From Labrenzia sp. OB1 (GTDB lineage Bacteria > Pseudomonadota > Alphaproteobacteria > Rhizobiales > Stappiaceae): a stretch of 64,000 nt of DNA. Made by a program: the position numbers and the translations under genes. This document shows positions 26,220 to 36,192 of this stretch, piece by piece (within the stretch, counting starts at the first letter, position 1; the number at the start of each line of letters is the position of its first letter). The DNA lies in the NCBI RefSeq assembly GCF_001624695.1, contig NZ_JSEP01000005.1, forward strand, positions 172,001-236,000. Reading direction: 5' to 3'. Below the pieces are notes generated by a model, which had not been told where the DNA came from, did no database searches, and worked only from the letters and a program-made list of their open reading frames with translations.

Positions 26220-27311
26220 ATGTCTGAAGACAACGGATCAAAGTCTCCCGCACCGGGTTTGCCGCAAAAACCCGGTAAGCGGCTTACGCTCGGGCATATC
26301 GCCGACCATCTCGGAATTTCCACTGCCACGGTTTCCCTTGCCTTGCGCGACAGTCCTCTTGTCGCCGAGGAAACGCGCGTCAAGGTCAAGCAGACCGCGG
26401 AAGAGATCGGCTATATCTATAACCGGTCGGCGGCATCCTTGCGCACCGCGCGCAGCCAGATTGTCGGCGTGGCTGTTCACGACATTCTCAATCCCTATTT
26501 TGCCGAGGTGTTTTCCGCGCTTGAGGATGCGCTTGAAGAGCAGGGGCAGATGATATTCATCTGCAACCACCGCGACGATGTTGTTCGCCAGCGGGCTTTC
26601 GTGAACACCCTTCTGCAACACCGCGCGGACGGTCTGATCCTGTGCCCGTCGGTCGGCACGTCGGCGGAGGAGATCAACCGTCTCGTGGATCAGGGCATTC
26701 CGGTGACGCTCGTTGCGCGAGAAGTGCCTGGCGTGTGGGCACCATGTGTGCGCGGAGACGATCTCGGCGGTACGTCACTGGTTACCAAACACCTGATCGA
26801 TCAGGGTCACAAGTCTATTGCCATGGTCGGCGGACGGCGGGAGAGCTCCACCGGACGGCTTCGAAACGCCGGATGGCGGAAAGCATTGAGCGAGGCCGGC
26901 ATCGATCCCGACAAGCAGATCGATCTGCCCGAACTGATGACCCAGGCTGACGGCCGTGGCGCAATTCCCGAAATCCTTAAGGCGAAGGTCCGTCCGACGG
27001 CGATTGTCGCCTTCAACGATCTGGTGGCGTTTGGCATGATGACGACCTTTCGCAGGGCGGGCGTAGAGCCGGGGCCGGACATGGCGATAACGGGATACGA
27101 TGATATTGACGGCGCAGATGCCCGCACTCCGGCGCTGACGACGATCCGCAATCAGCCGGACAAGATCGGGCGCCTGGCTGCCCTGACCCTGTTGCGGCAG
27201 ATTGCAGGGGAGCGGGTTCCGAACAAGCCGATTGTCATCGAACCGGAACTGAAGATCCGCGAAAGCTCGCCGCCCCCGGGTGTGCGCCTCGCCCCTAGGC
27301 TGGCCGAATAG
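26220..27311 (+). CDS. LacI-family transcriptional regulator
   Basis: A 363-residue regulator. A LacI helix-turn-helix begins at about residue 22 (LTLGHIADHLGISTATVSLA) with the hinge helix after it, and a periplasmic-binding-protein-like effector domain follows, ending with the conserved AITGYDDIDGA region and a long tail. The start ATG is preceded by an AT-rich promoter region of about 250 bases. It is followed by a bidirectional terminator shared with the BCCT gene. Sugar or nucleoside effectors are usual, but no catabolic operon adjoins it, so its target is unknown. Confidence 0.92.
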   Translation: MSEDNGSKSPAPGLPQKPGKRLTLGHIADHLGISTATVSLALRDSPLVAEETRVKVKQTAEEIGYIYNRSAASLRTARSQIVGVAVHDILNPYFAEVFSALEDALEEQGQMIFICNHRDDVVRQRAFVNTLLQHRADGLILCPSVGTSAEEINRLVDQGIPVTLVAREVPGVWAPCVRGDDLGGTSLVTKHLIDQGHKSIAMVGGRRESSTGRLRNAGWRKALSEAGIDPDKQIDLPELMTQADGRGAIPEILKAKVRPTAIVAFNDLVAFGMMTTFRRAGVEPGPDMAITGYDDIDGADARTPALTTIRNQPDKIGRLAALTLLRQIAGERVPNKPIVIEPELKIRESSPPPGVRLAPRLAE

Positions 27312-27338
27312 AGTCACAAGCGAAAGTCAGTCTCAAAT

Positions 27339-27365
27339 AAAACGGGCGGCTGTGCCGCCCGTTTT
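27339..27365. terminator. Bidirectional intrinsic terminator
   Basis: A perfect 12-bp stem (AAAACGGGCGGC at 27339-27350 and its complement at 27354-27365) with a TGT loop, T-rich on the right side (27362-27368) and A-rich on the left. It lies between the convergent LacI and BCCT genes, so it can end both transcripts. Confidence 0.9.
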
Positions 27366-27388
27366 TTTGTTTGCCGCTGGTCCCGATC

Positions 27389-29026
27389 TTAACGGGGCTC
27401 GTCCCAGAGGCCCTTGAAGATGGCGTAACAGGCCAGCAGGAGCACAATGGTGAACGGGAAACCGGTCGAAACCGCCATCGCCTGCAGGGCACCGAGCCCG
27501 CCGCCGATGAGCAGGGCAATCGCCACCAGCCCTTCGAATGTGCACCAGAAGACGCGCTGGGACATCGGCGCATCGACCTTGCCGCCCGCGGTGATCGTAT
27601 CGATGACCAGCGAGCCTGAGTCCGATGACGTCACGAAAAAGACGATCACGAGGATAATGGCGATGAACGAAGTGACCGATGCCATCGGCAGGTCCGCAAG
27701 CATGCCGAACAGCGACAGTTCGGGACTGTAGCTGGCAATGACATATTCGCGCACCTGGCTGCTGCTGTCCGTCAGAACCTGCTCGATCGCCGTACCGCCG
27801 AAAGCTGTCATCCAGAGAACGGAGACTATGGTCGGAATGATCAGGACGCAGGTGACGAATTCACGCACTGTCCGGCCGCGGCTGACACGGGCGATGAACA
27901 TGCCGACGAAAGGTGACCAGGAGATCCACCAGGCCCAGTAGAACGAAGTCCAGCCCTGACGGAAACCATCATCCTCTCGGCCGAATGGCATTGAGAGAGG
28001 GATAACTTCACGGGCATAGGCGCCGAGGTTGGAGAAGAAGCTGGACACGAGCGTTCCGGTCGGGCCGGCGATGATCACGAAAACCAGCAACAGGGCCGCG
28101 ATCAGCATATTGATCTCGGAAAGGATTTTGACGCCGCCGTCGAGGCCGCGCAAAACGGAGACCAGAGCAACCGCGGTGATGCCGATGATCAAGATCACCT
28201 GGGCCGTGATGCTGACCGGAATGCCGAACACGAATTCCAGACCGGCATTGGCCTGCTGGGCGCCGAAGCCGAGCGAGGTCGCAAGGCCGAACAGCGTCGC
28301 GAAGACAGCCAGTATATCGATAATATGACCCGGCCAGCCCCATGTGCGTTCCCCGAAGATCGGGTAGAACACCGAGCGCATGGTGAGGGGCAGTCCCTTG
28401 TTGAAAGAAAACAGGGCCAGTGCCAGCGCGACGACCGCGTAGATCGCCCAGGGATGAAGTCCCCAGTGGAAGATGGTCGCTGCCATGCCCATGGCCTTCG
28501 CGGCGGCCACATTTTCCGGGATGAGGTTTCCATCCGCGTCGAAAGGCGAAGCCACGCCGAGAGGTTCGGAGAACGCCATGTGATAGACCGGCTCAAGCAC
28601 CCCGAAAAACATCAGGCCGATGCCCATTCCGGCAGCGAAGAGCATCGCGAACCAACCGAAATAGGTATAATCGGGGTCCGCGTCCTTGCCGCCGATACGG
28701 ACCTTTCCGAGCGGTGTCACGATGAGCGCCAGACACACCAGAACAAATACGTTTCCGGAAATGATGAAGAACCAGTCGAGACTGGATGTCAGCCACTTGC
28801 GCAGCGAGTCGAACAGCGGTCCGACTTCTGTCTGGAAGGCGAGTGTCAGAAAGACAAACGCCACGATCGAAAGGCCTGAAACGAGAAAAACCGGATTGTG
28901 GACATCAAGATTGAATGGACCGACGCTGGTTTCGATATTGTCCTGGCCAATCTCGTAGTCCGTGTCGATGATGCCGGCGGCTCCCTCGGGGTCGGGGATG
29001 CCCGGGCTGGAATCGTTGTCGCTCAT
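27389..29026 (-). CDS. BCCT-family betaine/carnitine/choline transporter
   Basis: A 545-residue inner-membrane symporter of the BCCT family, which imports quaternary ammonium osmolytes such as glycine betaine, choline or carnitine. About 12 helices are visible, and the family signature GWTSFYWAWWISWSPF is intact near residue 350; HWGLHPWAIYAVVALA is another hallmark. I start it at ATG 29026 (MSDNDSSPGIPD) because an AAGGAA is placed 8 bases upstream; a longer frame opens further out. A universal stress gene lies just upstream in the same orientation, so they may be co-expressed in osmotic stress. Confidence 0.92.
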   Translation of the reverse strand: MSDNDSSPGIPDPEGAAGIIDTDYEIGQDNIETSVGPFNLDVHNPVFLVSGLSIVAFVFLTLAFQTEVGPLFDSLRKWLTSSLDWFFIISGNVFVLVCLALIVTPLGKVRIGGKDADPDYTYFGWFAMLFAAGMGIGLMFFGVLEPVYHMAFSEPLGVASPFDADGNLIPENVAAAKAMGMAATIFHWGLHPWAIYAVVALALALFSFNKGLPLTMRSVFYPIFGERTWGWPGHIIDILAVFATLFGLATSLGFGAQQANAGLEFVFGIPVSITAQVILIIGITAVALVSVLRGLDGGVKILSEINMLIAALLLVFVIIAGPTGTLVSSFFSNLGAYAREVIPLSMPFGREDDGFRQGWTSFYWAWWISWSPFVGMFIARVSRGRTVREFVTCVLIIPTIVSVLWMTAFGGTAIEQVLTDSSSQVREYVIASYSPELSLFGMLADLPMASVTSFIAIILVIVFFVTSSDSGSLVIDTITAGGKVDAPMSQRVFWCTFEGLVAIALLIGGGLGALQAMAVSTGFPFTIVLLLACYAIFKGLWDEPR

Positions 29027-29057
29027 GAGCGCGTTCCTTGTTGTTCGAGAGTTCCGT

Positions 29058-29471
29058 TTACCTGACGAGGAATACGGAGACGTCCGAATGTGTCGCGATG
29101 CGGCCACCGTTGGAGGGCCAGACATGATCTGAAAGGTTGGGAATATGCGTTTGCATCACCACCAGATCGGCACCGTTCTCATGTATTGCCGTCAGCAGGG
29201 CGTGTTCCATATCCGCTGTGGGGTCATGAGAAAATATGGCGTGACCGGAAGCCGTTATCCCGTGCTTTTCAGCCTGTCCGGCGGAATAGGATTCGAGCTT
29301 CTTCCGGAACTCTTCCGGAGTGTGCGCAAGGGCTCCGGGCGCCGCGGAAGTGACCGCGGCGAAGACGACCGGTATGCTGTCCCTTTTCGCAAGGTAAGCG
29401 GCTACGGAAATTGACTTTTCCAGTTTATCCGCATGGCTCAAATCGATTGGAATGAGTAGTTTTTTAAACAA
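29058..29471 (-). CDS. Universal stress protein (UspA family)
   Basis: A 137-residue cytoplasmic protein of the USP fold. It starts LFKKLLIPIDLSHADKLEKS and ends with an ATP-binding-like region (VMQTHIPNLSDHVWPSNGGR). A TTG codon at 29471 is the likely start: GAGGAGG lies directly upstream at the right spacing, while the longer frame (ATG 29498) would read through this ribosome site. The glycine loop near the end is present but shortened. It stands 31 bases upstream of the BCCT gene in the same direction, suggesting a stress operon. Confidence 0.87.
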   Translation of the reverse strand: MFKKLLIPIDLSHADKLEKSISVAAYLAKRDSIPVVFAAVTSAAPGALAHTPEEFRKKLESYSAGQAEKHGITASGHAIFSHDPTADMEHALLTAIHENGADLVVMQTHIPNLSDHVWPSNGGRIATHSDVSVFLVR

Positions 29472-29607
29472 ACGTCCCTCCTCGTTTTTCCAGGGCAAGA
29501 ATAGATGGGAATCTTGCCCTTCATCCGGGTTGGTGGAGGTGCAGTTTTTTTTAAAAACGTTCTACTTTTATCTTGGTTCCCGACCGTCCCTGACCACTTA
29601 TCCTAGA

Positions 29608-29621
29608 GTGGCATATGCCAC
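29608..29621. promoter_or_regulatory. Perfect palindrome upstream of the stress gene
   Basis: GTGGCATATGCCAC is a perfect 14-base palindrome in the 247-base gap between the diguanylate cyclase stop and the universal stress gene, 137 bases before the TTG start. It could be an operator for the usp-BCCT transcript. No matching regulator is evident nearby. Confidence 0.4.
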
Positions 29622-29718
29622 ATGGAACGTCAAAGAACGACAAACACACCTCCCTGAGCGACGGGAAAGGGCGGATGATGGCGGATTCAAACTGTGTGGG
29701 GAGGGAGCTCGCGGGCAA

Positions 29719-31887
29719 TCAATCCGATGTCGAAGCCGGTTCGGGAACGAAAACGACACACTTGTTGCGACCGGAGCTCTTGGCTTGGTAAAGCGCAGTG
29801 TCCGCCTTCTGCATCAGCGTGGAGAATTCGATGTCTTCACGGGCGGTGACGGCGAGACCCATGCTGCAGGTGATCGTCTGGTCGACGTTTTCCATCTGGC
29901 AGTCTGTCAGGATTATCCGGCGCAGTCTTTCACAGACCAGCAAGGCCTCTTTCTCCTGCGTTTCGTGCAGAAGGAGGCCAAATTCCTCACCACCGACCCG
30001 GCCGAACACGTCGACAGCCCGCAGCGCATTGCTGATGGATTTGGAAAACTGTCTCAGCACCGTGTCTCCGGCGGCGTGTCCGAAGCGGTCGTTGATCTGC
30101 TTGAAATTGTCGATGTCCAGCATCACGGCGGTGAAGGGCTGCTTTGATCTGCGGAAGCGCTGAATTTCCGTGTTGGCGCGTTCCAGAAACGCGCGCCGAT
30201 TGAGGATCTGTGTCAGGTCGTCGATACTCGCGACCCGCTCCAGATTGGTCTTGGCGGTCATCAATGCCTGGTGGTCGCGCTGGCGGGCGATCTCGTGACC
30301 TATCCAGTCCGCGAACTGACGGACGATCTGAATGTCAGCTGCGGTGAAGTCGCGTTTGCGGGCGGCGGGAGCCGAAAAGTTGATGGTTCCATATGGGACA
30401 CCATCGACGAGCAACGGCGCGCCGATATAGGTTTCCAGGGAAAACATATCGTAACAGGGGTGCTCGGAGAATGCCGACTTCGAGGCATTTGCCGTCGCGA
30501 GCGGTCCGTTGGCCTTGAGGGTCAGCGCACAATATGTATCGCCAAGCGAGAAGGTTGCGCCGGAAACAAGCTCGCCCGCAGGACTATGGGCGTAAGCGAG
30601 TGTGTAAAGGTCTTCGGTAATGTTGCTGATAATGCCGAATGGCAGCTCGAAGTGTTGACAGCCGAGCCTCAGGATCTCCGCGATTTTTTCCTCGTGGCCG
30701 AGTTCGCGGGTCGATGTGATGGCATAGAGTTCGGCCAGGGTCTTTTCGGTTTTCTTGCGATCGGTGATATCGTTTATCAGGACAACAAGCGCATCGACAC
30801 CGCCCAGGTCGTTAAAGCGCGGATTGCAATCCAGCTGACATTCGCGCCGGACCCCGTCAGGAAACTGCAGGCTGATTTCCGCGGCAACCTTCTGCCCCCG
30901 GTGCGCTTTTTTGATGATCGGTCGCAACGCCTCGCGTTCCCTCCAGGGCAGCCGATCTTGCAAGGACGTTCCGATCAGTTCGTCGGGCGAACCGTCGAAC
31001 CATTCACAACCGGTCTTGTTGATGAAGACGCATAGTCCGTTGGGATCGATCTCGGTGATGCCTGCTGAAACGTTGTCAGCCATGAGAGACAGGTTTTTGT
31101 AGGCGCTTTCCGCGCGGGCCCTTGCTTCCTTGAGTTCGGTGATGTCGGCGCGAATTCCGGCAATGCCCCCGCTTCGGGTACGGGTTTCCGAAATTCTCAG
31201 CCAGCGCCCGTCCGCCAGGTTCTGTTCGATGACGGAGCCGTTCGCTTCACGGTGTTTCTCCAGGCGTTGCGCCACCCATTCATCGTCGCTCAGGCCGTCG
31301 GTGTTGTATTGGTTGCGCGCCAGGCCGAAACGCACGATGTCCTCGAACCGGCTTCCTGGAACGATTGCCGCTGTGGAATGGCCGTAGATATCCCGATAGT
31401 TCTCGTTGCAAATGATGAGACGGTCGTCGCCGTCATAGATGGCGAAGCCTTCCGAAATTGCATCAAGCGCATCCTCGAGCGTCAAGGCGATGTCGCCGAG
31501 CTTCTTTTCCAGCGTCTTGCGCTCACTTATGTCGCGCACAACGATCAGATAACCGGACAGAGTGTTCGCCGAATTGAATATCGGTGCGTGGATGACTTCC
31601 ACGGAAGTCGTCGTGCCGTCACAGCGGATCACTTCGAAGGCATGGGCCTTTTGCCGGAGTTGCTGGGCCTCGGGAGAACTATAGAGTTCGCCGAGTTCCT
31701 CGAATTCCGCGGGGTTGGCGAAAAACTGCTTGGTCTTGGTGCCGGCAAGTTCCCCGGGCTTCGCACGCAGCAAACGTTCCGTGGCTGTGTTGGCATACAC
31801 GATAATCCGGTCCGGATTGGTCACCAGAACGCTTTCGTTCAGTTCGCCGAACGATTGTTCCAGATCCAGTGTGATGCTTTCAGCCAT
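29719..31887 (-). CDS. PAS-GAF-GGDEF diguanylate cyclase
   Basis: A 722-residue cytoplasmic signalling enzyme that makes cyclic di-GMP from two GTP. Order of domains: PAS about 10-115, PAS (PAS-7 type) about 135-250, PAS about 265-375, GAF about 395-540 and GGDEF about 555-715. The catalytic motif is GGEEF near residue 630, and the inhibitory I-site RAVD precedes it by the expected five residues, so product feedback is likely. There is no EAL domain, hence no phosphodiesterase. No transmembrane helix is visible, so it probably senses cytoplasmic signals through its sensor domains. The ATG 31887 has a GGACGGAG ribosome site. Confidence 0.92.
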   Translation of the reverse strand: MAESITLDLEQSFGELNESVLVTNPDRIIVYANTATERLLRAKPGELAGTKTKQFFANPAEFEELGELYSSPEAQQLRQKAHAFEVIRCDGTTTSVEVIHAPIFNSANTLSGYLIVVRDISERKTLEKKLGDIALTLEDALDAISEGFAIYDGDDRLIICNENYRDIYGHSTAAIVPGSRFEDIVRFGLARNQYNTDGLSDDEWVAQRLEKHREANGSVIEQNLADGRWLRISETRTRSGGIAGIRADITELKEARARAESAYKNLSLMADNVSAGITEIDPNGLCVFINKTGCEWFDGSPDELIGTSLQDRLPWREREALRPIIKKAHRGQKVAAEISLQFPDGVRRECQLDCNPRFNDLGGVDALVVLINDITDRKKTEKTLAELYAITSTRELGHEEKIAEILRLGCQHFELPFGIISNITEDLYTLAYAHSPAGELVSGATFSLGDTYCALTLKANGPLATANASKSAFSEHPCYDMFSLETYIGAPLLVDGVPYGTINFSAPAARKRDFTAADIQIVRQFADWIGHEIARQRDHQALMTAKTNLERVASIDDLTQILNRRAFLERANTEIQRFRRSKQPFTAVMLDIDNFKQINDRFGHAAGDTVLRQFSKSISNALRAVDVFGRVGGEEFGLLLHETQEKEALLVCERLRRIILTDCQMENVDQTITCSMGLAVTAREDIEFSTLMQKADTALYQAKSSGRNKCVVFVPEPASTSD

Positions 31888-32036
31888 CTCCGTCCTGCCG
31901 AATTCAGTTTCAATCGGTTCTACATTATTAAGGACAAAAACTTTAACAAAGAGAATATGTAAAGCTGTTCATTAGGTTGAGTTTATTTACCTTTCTGAAG
32001 ATTGATCTTCTCATTGTTATTAATGCTTATATTTAT

Positions 32037-33215
32037 TTATCTTTGATTCTCCTGCAGGAACGCGTCGATTTTCTTAAGTGCAGCTTTGATGTTCTGTGTC
32101 GAATTGGCATATGACAGCCGGATGTAACCTTCTCCGAGTACACCGAAATCCGGTCCGCCGATCACCGCGACACCGGCCTCCTCCAGTAAGGCGGAGGCCA
32201 ACTTCTTGGCAGGCCAACCAGTGTTCTTGATGTTCGGATAGGCATAAAAAGCACCGAGCGGTGTCCGGCAGGAAACGCCCTCGATTGCGTTCAGCCCGTC
32301 GACGACCACGCGGCGGCGGGCGTCGAATTCCGCAACCATGGATCGTGCGGCGTCCTGCGGTCCCGTCAGCGCTGCCAGCCCGGCATATTGCGCCGGCGCG
32401 TTGACGCAGGACCAGGCGTTGACCGCCAGTTTCCGGGCGTTGTCTATCAAGGCATCCGGCCACAGGGAAAACCCCATGCGCCAGCCGGTCATCGCGTAGG
32501 TTTTCGACCAGCCGTCCAGCAGGATCAGGCGGTCGCGCAGGCCTTCGAATTCCAGCAGGGAAACATGCTCCATGCCGTCATAGGTCATTTGCGAATAGAT
32601 CTCGTCGGAGAGGACGGCAACATCCGGATGGCGTTCGAGGCCCGCGGTCAGCTTTTCTATCTCGCTGCGGGGTGTGACGCCACCCGTCGGGTTGGCGGGG
32701 GAGTTGAGGATGAGCAGGCGGGTGTTTTCGGTGATGAGAGAAAGTGTTTCGTCGGCGGAAAAGGCGAATTCGTTTTCCTCGCGGATCGGCACCGGTATCG
32801 GACGGGCGCCGGTGAATTCGATCATGGACCGGTAAATGGGAAATCCCGGGTCGGGATAAAGAATGTCTGCTCCCGGCTCGCCGAACATCAAAATGGCCAT
32901 GAACATGGTGACCTTGCCACCGGGCACGATCACGACGTTGCCAGGATCCGTTTCCGTGCCGTGGCGCCGGAGCAAGTCCGCCGACACGGCTTCGCGCAAG
33001 GGAACGATGCCGGTTGCCGCCGTATAGCCGTGCTGCCCGTCCCGCAGCGCCTTTATGGCAGCCTCGACGATATGCTCGGGTGTCCTGAAGTCGGGTTGGC
33101 CGATACCGAGATTGATGATTTCGCGGCCCTGTCCGGCAAGCTCGTTGGCTCTGGCAAGAACCGCAAAGGCGTTTTCCTCGCCTATCCGGTCAAATCCGGC
33201 GATCGTGTGGAGCAT
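32037..33215 (-). CDS. Class I/II pyridoxal-phosphate aminotransferase
   Basis: A 392-residue PLP-dependent enzyme of fold type I. The PLP lysine is in [14 protein letters not shown] (about residue 238), and earlier blocks include [25 protein letters not shown] and the Arg-containing C-terminal [11 protein letters not shown]. This pattern is typical of aspartate/alanine-type aminotransferases. The start is ATG 33215 with GGAGG upstream; an upstream extension is unlikely. It is divergent from the CobW gene and upstream of the diguanylate cyclase. The amino donor is not readable. Confidence 0.92.
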   Translation of the reverse strand: MLHTIAGFDRIGEENAFAVLARANELAGQGREIINLGIGQPDFRTPEHIVEAAIKALRDGQHGYTAATGIVPLREAVSADLLRRHGTETDPGNVVIVPGGKVTMFMAILMFGEPGADILYPDPGFPIYRSMIEFTGARPIPVPIREENEFAFSADETLSLITENTRLLILNSPANPTGGVTPRSEIEKLTAGLERHPDVAVLSDEIYSQMTYDGMEHVSLLEFEGLRDRLILLDGWSKTYAMTGWRMGFSLWPDALIDNARKLAVNAWSCVNAPAQYAGLAALTGPQDAARSMVAEFDARRRVVVDGLNAIEGVSCRTPLGAFYAYPNIKNTGWPAKKLASALLEEAGVAVIGGPDFGVLGEGYIRLSYANSTQNIKAALKKIDAFLQENQR

Positions 33216-33395
33216 CGGAACCTCCCCCGTTGTATCTGTTTCTATGCTCAAAGGGTATTCGCCAGAGCCGGGTCTGGAAAGGCAGGAATGAGCGCAAACG
33301 GTTCGCTGCAGGGCGGGCGTTTGTCAGCTCGCGCGGGAAAATGCAGACCGGCTCTCCCATTGCGCCTTCGATGTGCTTATATTCCCGGCAAAGCA

Positions 33396-33412
33396 GCCCG
33401 CCCTCAGCGGGC
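33396..33412 (+). other. Short hairpin upstream of the CobW gene
   Basis: GCCCGC-CCTCA-GCGGGC forms a 6-bp stem 31 bases before the CobW start. It could be a leader structure or part of a regulatory site. No clear Zur-box was seen in the gap. Confidence 0.35.
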
Positions 33413-33442
33413 GAATTGGAAATCCTCTTGTCAGGAAAATGC

Positions 33443-34516
33443 ATGATGTCTGTGACCCAGGACGCCCGGACACAGATCCCCGTTACCGTTCTGACGGGGT
33501 ATCTCGGAGCCGGAAAAACCACTCTTCTCAACCGAATCCTTACCGAAAATCACGGTCAGCGCTATGCGGTGATCGTCAATGAATTCGGCGAAGTGGGGAT
33601 CGACAACGATCTTCTTGTCGAATCCGACGAAGAAATCTTCGAAATGAACAATGGCTGCATCTGCTGCACGGTTCGCGGGGACCTGATCCGCACCGTGCAG
33701 AACCTGATGAAGCGCAAGGGGGCTTTCGACGCGATCATTGTCGAGACGACGGGCGTCGCCGATCCGGCGCCTGTTGCGCAGACATTTTTCATGGATGATG
33801 ACGTTCGGGCTTCCGCGCGGCTGGATGCGGTCGTCGCGGTTGTCGATGCCAGGCATGTCCTTCAGCGTCTCGAAGACACGGAAGAGGCGGAAGACCAGGT
33901 CGCCTTCGCCGATGTCATCCTGATCAACAAGACGGATCTGGTTTCGCCCGAAGAACTGGCAAACGTGGAGGCGCGGGTCCGTTCCATCAACCCTTACGCG
34001 GTTCTCCACCGAAGCGAACGCTGCGAGGTCGATATCGCCAAGGTGCTCGACCGCGGCGCTTTCGATCTCGACCGCATTCTTTCTCTCGATCCGCATTTCC
34101 TGGAACATGGCGTTCATGCAGACGCGTGCGGTCCGGACTGCGATCACGATCATCACGATCACGAACACGGGCATCACGACCATGACCACGGGCACCACCA
34201 TCACCACGAGGGCGGCACGCATTCGGTCAAAAGTATCTCCCTGAGGGCAGGGGATATCAATCCGGACATGTTCTTCCCCTGGATCAACCAGGTGACCCAG
34301 GTGCAGGGGGCGAACATTCTGCGCCTCAAAGGCATTCTGGCGTTCAAGGACGATCCGCAGCGTTATGTCATCCAGGGGGTGCACATGATTGTCGAGGGGG
34401 ATCACCAGCGTGACTGGAAGGCGGACGAACCGCGGGAAAGCCGGTTGGTGTTCATCGGCCGCGATCTCAACTGGGATGTGCTGAAAGACAGTTTTCAGGC
34501 CTGCGTGGCGGAATAG
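33443..34516 (+). CDS. CobW-family GTPase metallochaperone with His-rich segment
   Basis: A 357-residue G3E GTPase of the CobW/YjiA/ZNG1 group. The P-loop is GYLGAGKTT near residue 18, the metal-binding CxCC is in NNGCICCTV near residue 71, and ETTGVADP and NKTD complete the nucleotide site. A His-rich stretch (about residues 232-255, with repeated DHDHHDH-like units) links the G domain to the C-terminal CobW_C domain. The start MMSVTQ at 33443 has AGGAAA upstream. It likely moves zinc or cobalt to client proteins. A WD40 gene starts 11 bases downstream, so they form an operon. Confidence 0.92.
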   Translation: MMSVTQDARTQIPVTVLTGYLGAGKTTLLNRILTENHGQRYAVIVNEFGEVGIDNDLLVESDEEIFEMNNGCICCTVRGDLIRTVQNLMKRKGAFDAIIVETTGVADPAPVAQTFFMDDDVRASARLDAVVAVVDARHVLQRLEDTEEAEDQVAFADVILINKTDLVSPEELANVEARVRSINPYAVLHRSERCEVDIAKVLDRGAFDLDRILSLDPHFLEHGVHADACGPDCDHDHHDHEHGHHDHDHGHHHHHEGGTHSVKSISLRAGDINPDMFFPWINQVTQVQGANILRLKGILAFKDDPQRYVIQGVHMIVEGDHQRDWKADEPRESRLVFIGRDLNWDVLKDSFQACVAE

Positions 34517-34527
34517 GGATCCAAGTT

Positions 34528-35505
34528 TTGCCGACAGTTGCACCTGTGGATGTTGACGGCTTTGTCGTCCGCGCCGGTTTCCTGAAGACTTGCGCTTATT
34601 TTGCCTCCGGAGAAGGCGGGATTACCCTGTCAGGATCGGGAGAACGTACGCTTCAGCCGCATAAGGCCGGCCTGCTGGCGGCGGTGCCCGCCAGGGATGG
34701 CAAGGCGTTGATCACCTCCGGCGACGATGGTTGCATCTACCTGAACGGAACGGATGGGTCTTCGGAATTGCTGGCGGAACGGCCACGCAAATGGATCGAC
34801 CTGATCGCATCCGGCCCGTCCGGTGCGGTCGCCTTCGCCAGTGGGCGGACGGCCTGGGTGCGCCTTGCCGACGGCAGCGAAAAGGAGTTCGCGCACGAGA
34901 GGGCGGTCGGAGGGCTCGCATTCGCGCCGAAAGGCTTGCGCCTCGCGGTTTCCCGCTATGACGGGGCAACGCTGTGGTGGGCCGGTACGGTCGGCGCACC
35001 GGTAGAGCTGAGCTGGAAAGGGGCCCATCTCGGCACGAGCTATTCGCCGGACGGAAAATATCTTGTCACGGCCATGCAGGAAAATGCCCTGCACGGCTGG
35101 CGGCTGACGGACGGTCAGGACATGCGCATGACCGGCTATCCGGCCAAGGTCAAATCTTTCAGCTGGTCGGTCAAGGGCCGGTATCTGGCGACCTCCGGTG
35201 CCAATGCCGCAATCCTGTGGCCGTTCTTCGGGAAGACGGGCCCGATGGGGCAGGCGCCCCTCCAACTCGGCACGCGAGGTGACAATCTTGTCAGTGCCGT
35301 CGCCTGCCATCCCAAGGAGGAGGTCGCCGCGGTCGGTTATCAGGACGGCATGGTGCTCATGTGCCGGTTCGAGGACAGCGCTGAAGTGCTGCTGCGGCGA
35401 CCGGGGAAGGGACCGGTCTCCACGCTGGACTGGGACACGGACGGCACCCGGCTGGCCTTCGGAACGGAAACCGGCGAAGCCGGGATCATCAGTCTGGAGG
35501 ACTGA
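34528..35505 (+). CDS. WD40-repeat protein
   Basis: A 325-residue protein of repeated about 40-residue blades, e.g. ARDGKALITSGDDGCIYL, SPDGKYLVTAMQENALHGW and KGRYLATSGANAAILW, consistent with a seven-blade beta-propeller. No signal peptide or membrane helix is present. The frame opens at TTG 34528, directly after the CobW stop with only a partial ribosome site; no alternative ATG fits better. The CobW-WD40 pairing is seen in other alphaproteobacteria as I recall it, and suggests a scaffold for metal insertion or delivery, but the job is not known. Confidence 0.85.
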   Translation: MPTVAPVDVDGFVVRAGFLKTCAYFASGEGGITLSGSGERTLQPHKAGLLAAVPARDGKALITSGDDGCIYLNGTDGSSELLAERPRKWIDLIASGPSGAVAFASGRTAWVRLADGSEKEFAHERAVGGLAFAPKGLRLAVSRYDGATLWWAGTVGAPVELSWKGAHLGTSYSPDGKYLVTAMQENALHGWRLTDGQDMRMTGYPAKVKSFSWSVKGRYLATSGANAAILWPFFGKTGPMGQAPLQLGTRGDNLVSAVACHPKEEVAAVGYQDGMVLMCRFEDSAEVLLRRPGKGPVSTLDWDTDGTRLAFGTETGEAGIISLED

Positions 35506-35543
35506 CTTCAGCCGGGCGAAGCGGTTCGCAAACAGGAGTGACG

Positions 35544-36038
35544 ATGGCACGGATCGTGATGTTGATGGTCATGCTGCTCAGCGGCACGGCAACATCTCAA
35601 TTGCCGGAATTCTCTCAACAGTACCGCCAGCGGCTTGGCGGTGCGATTGATGCGCTTGAAGAGATCCTGGCGGATTTCCGCAGGGATGCCGCGGAACACG
35701 GGCTGACCCCGGTTGAAGCCATCGCCCGCCAGAAGGCCTCCGGCGATCCTTTCATCAGGTCGCGGGGCGAAAGCATGGTCGAGGCGGAAATCCGCTTGAG
35801 CCGCTTGAAGCTGCAGCAGGAAGAGCTGCTGACTGCGGGGCCTGTACAGCGAATGGTGGTCTTCGCGCGTGGATTCGATCCGCAATTGGCAAAGGCGACG
35901 GCGGAAGATTATGAACCCGCTGTGCCGGTCACGATTGCCGGCTTTACCAGCGCCGGGGTCGGAGCGTTCGCGGGCTTTCTGATCATGCGTCTACTGACCG
36001 GGTTCGCCCGGCTCGGGCGTCGCCGCAGGAGTGTTTGA
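35544..36038 (+). CDS. DUF2937-family protein
   Basis: A 164-residue protein with an N-terminal hydrophobic segment (MARIVMLMVMLLSGTA), a central region of charged helices (AIDALEEILADFRRDAAEHG) and a C-terminal membrane helix (VGAFAGFLIMRLLTGFARLG). This layout and the QLPEFSQQYRQRLGGA stretch match the DUF2937 family, whose role is unknown. ATG 35544 sits 6 bases after an AGGAG. It follows the WD40 gene by 38 bases and may belong to the same transcript. Confidence 0.8.
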   Translation: MARIVMLMVMLLSGTATSQLPEFSQQYRQRLGGAIDALEEILADFRRDAAEHGLTPVEAIARQKASGDPFIRSRGESMVEAEIRLSRLKLQQEELLTAGPVQRMVVFARGFDPQLAKATAEDYEPAVPVTIAGFTSAGVGAFAGFLIMRLLTGFARLGRRRRSV

Positions 36039-36192
36039 CGCCAGAAAATTTGCGGCGTGACAATTGCCCGTTTTCCGGCGCCCGGACAGACCCGGCATCG
36101 CCCGGACAACCCTTTTGACCGACGCGCGAAAAATACGCTAAGCAGTTACTTTGAAAGGTGCCTCGTGCACGGCCCAGCGGGAAGGAAACCGG

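Noticed and set aside
31997-32010. Palindrome GAAGAT-TG-ATCTTC as a terminator
   Set aside because: It has no T-run on either strand; left as an unassigned dyad in the AT-rich gap.
33200-33442. Zur box upstream of the CobW gene
   Set aside because: No TGTTATA-type dyad was found in the gap, so zinc regulation is not claimed.
34140-34220. Tandem repeat or CRISPR-like array
   Set aside because: The repeated CAT/CAC codons encode a His-rich metal-binding stretch inside the CobW gene; the same holds at 40920-41010.
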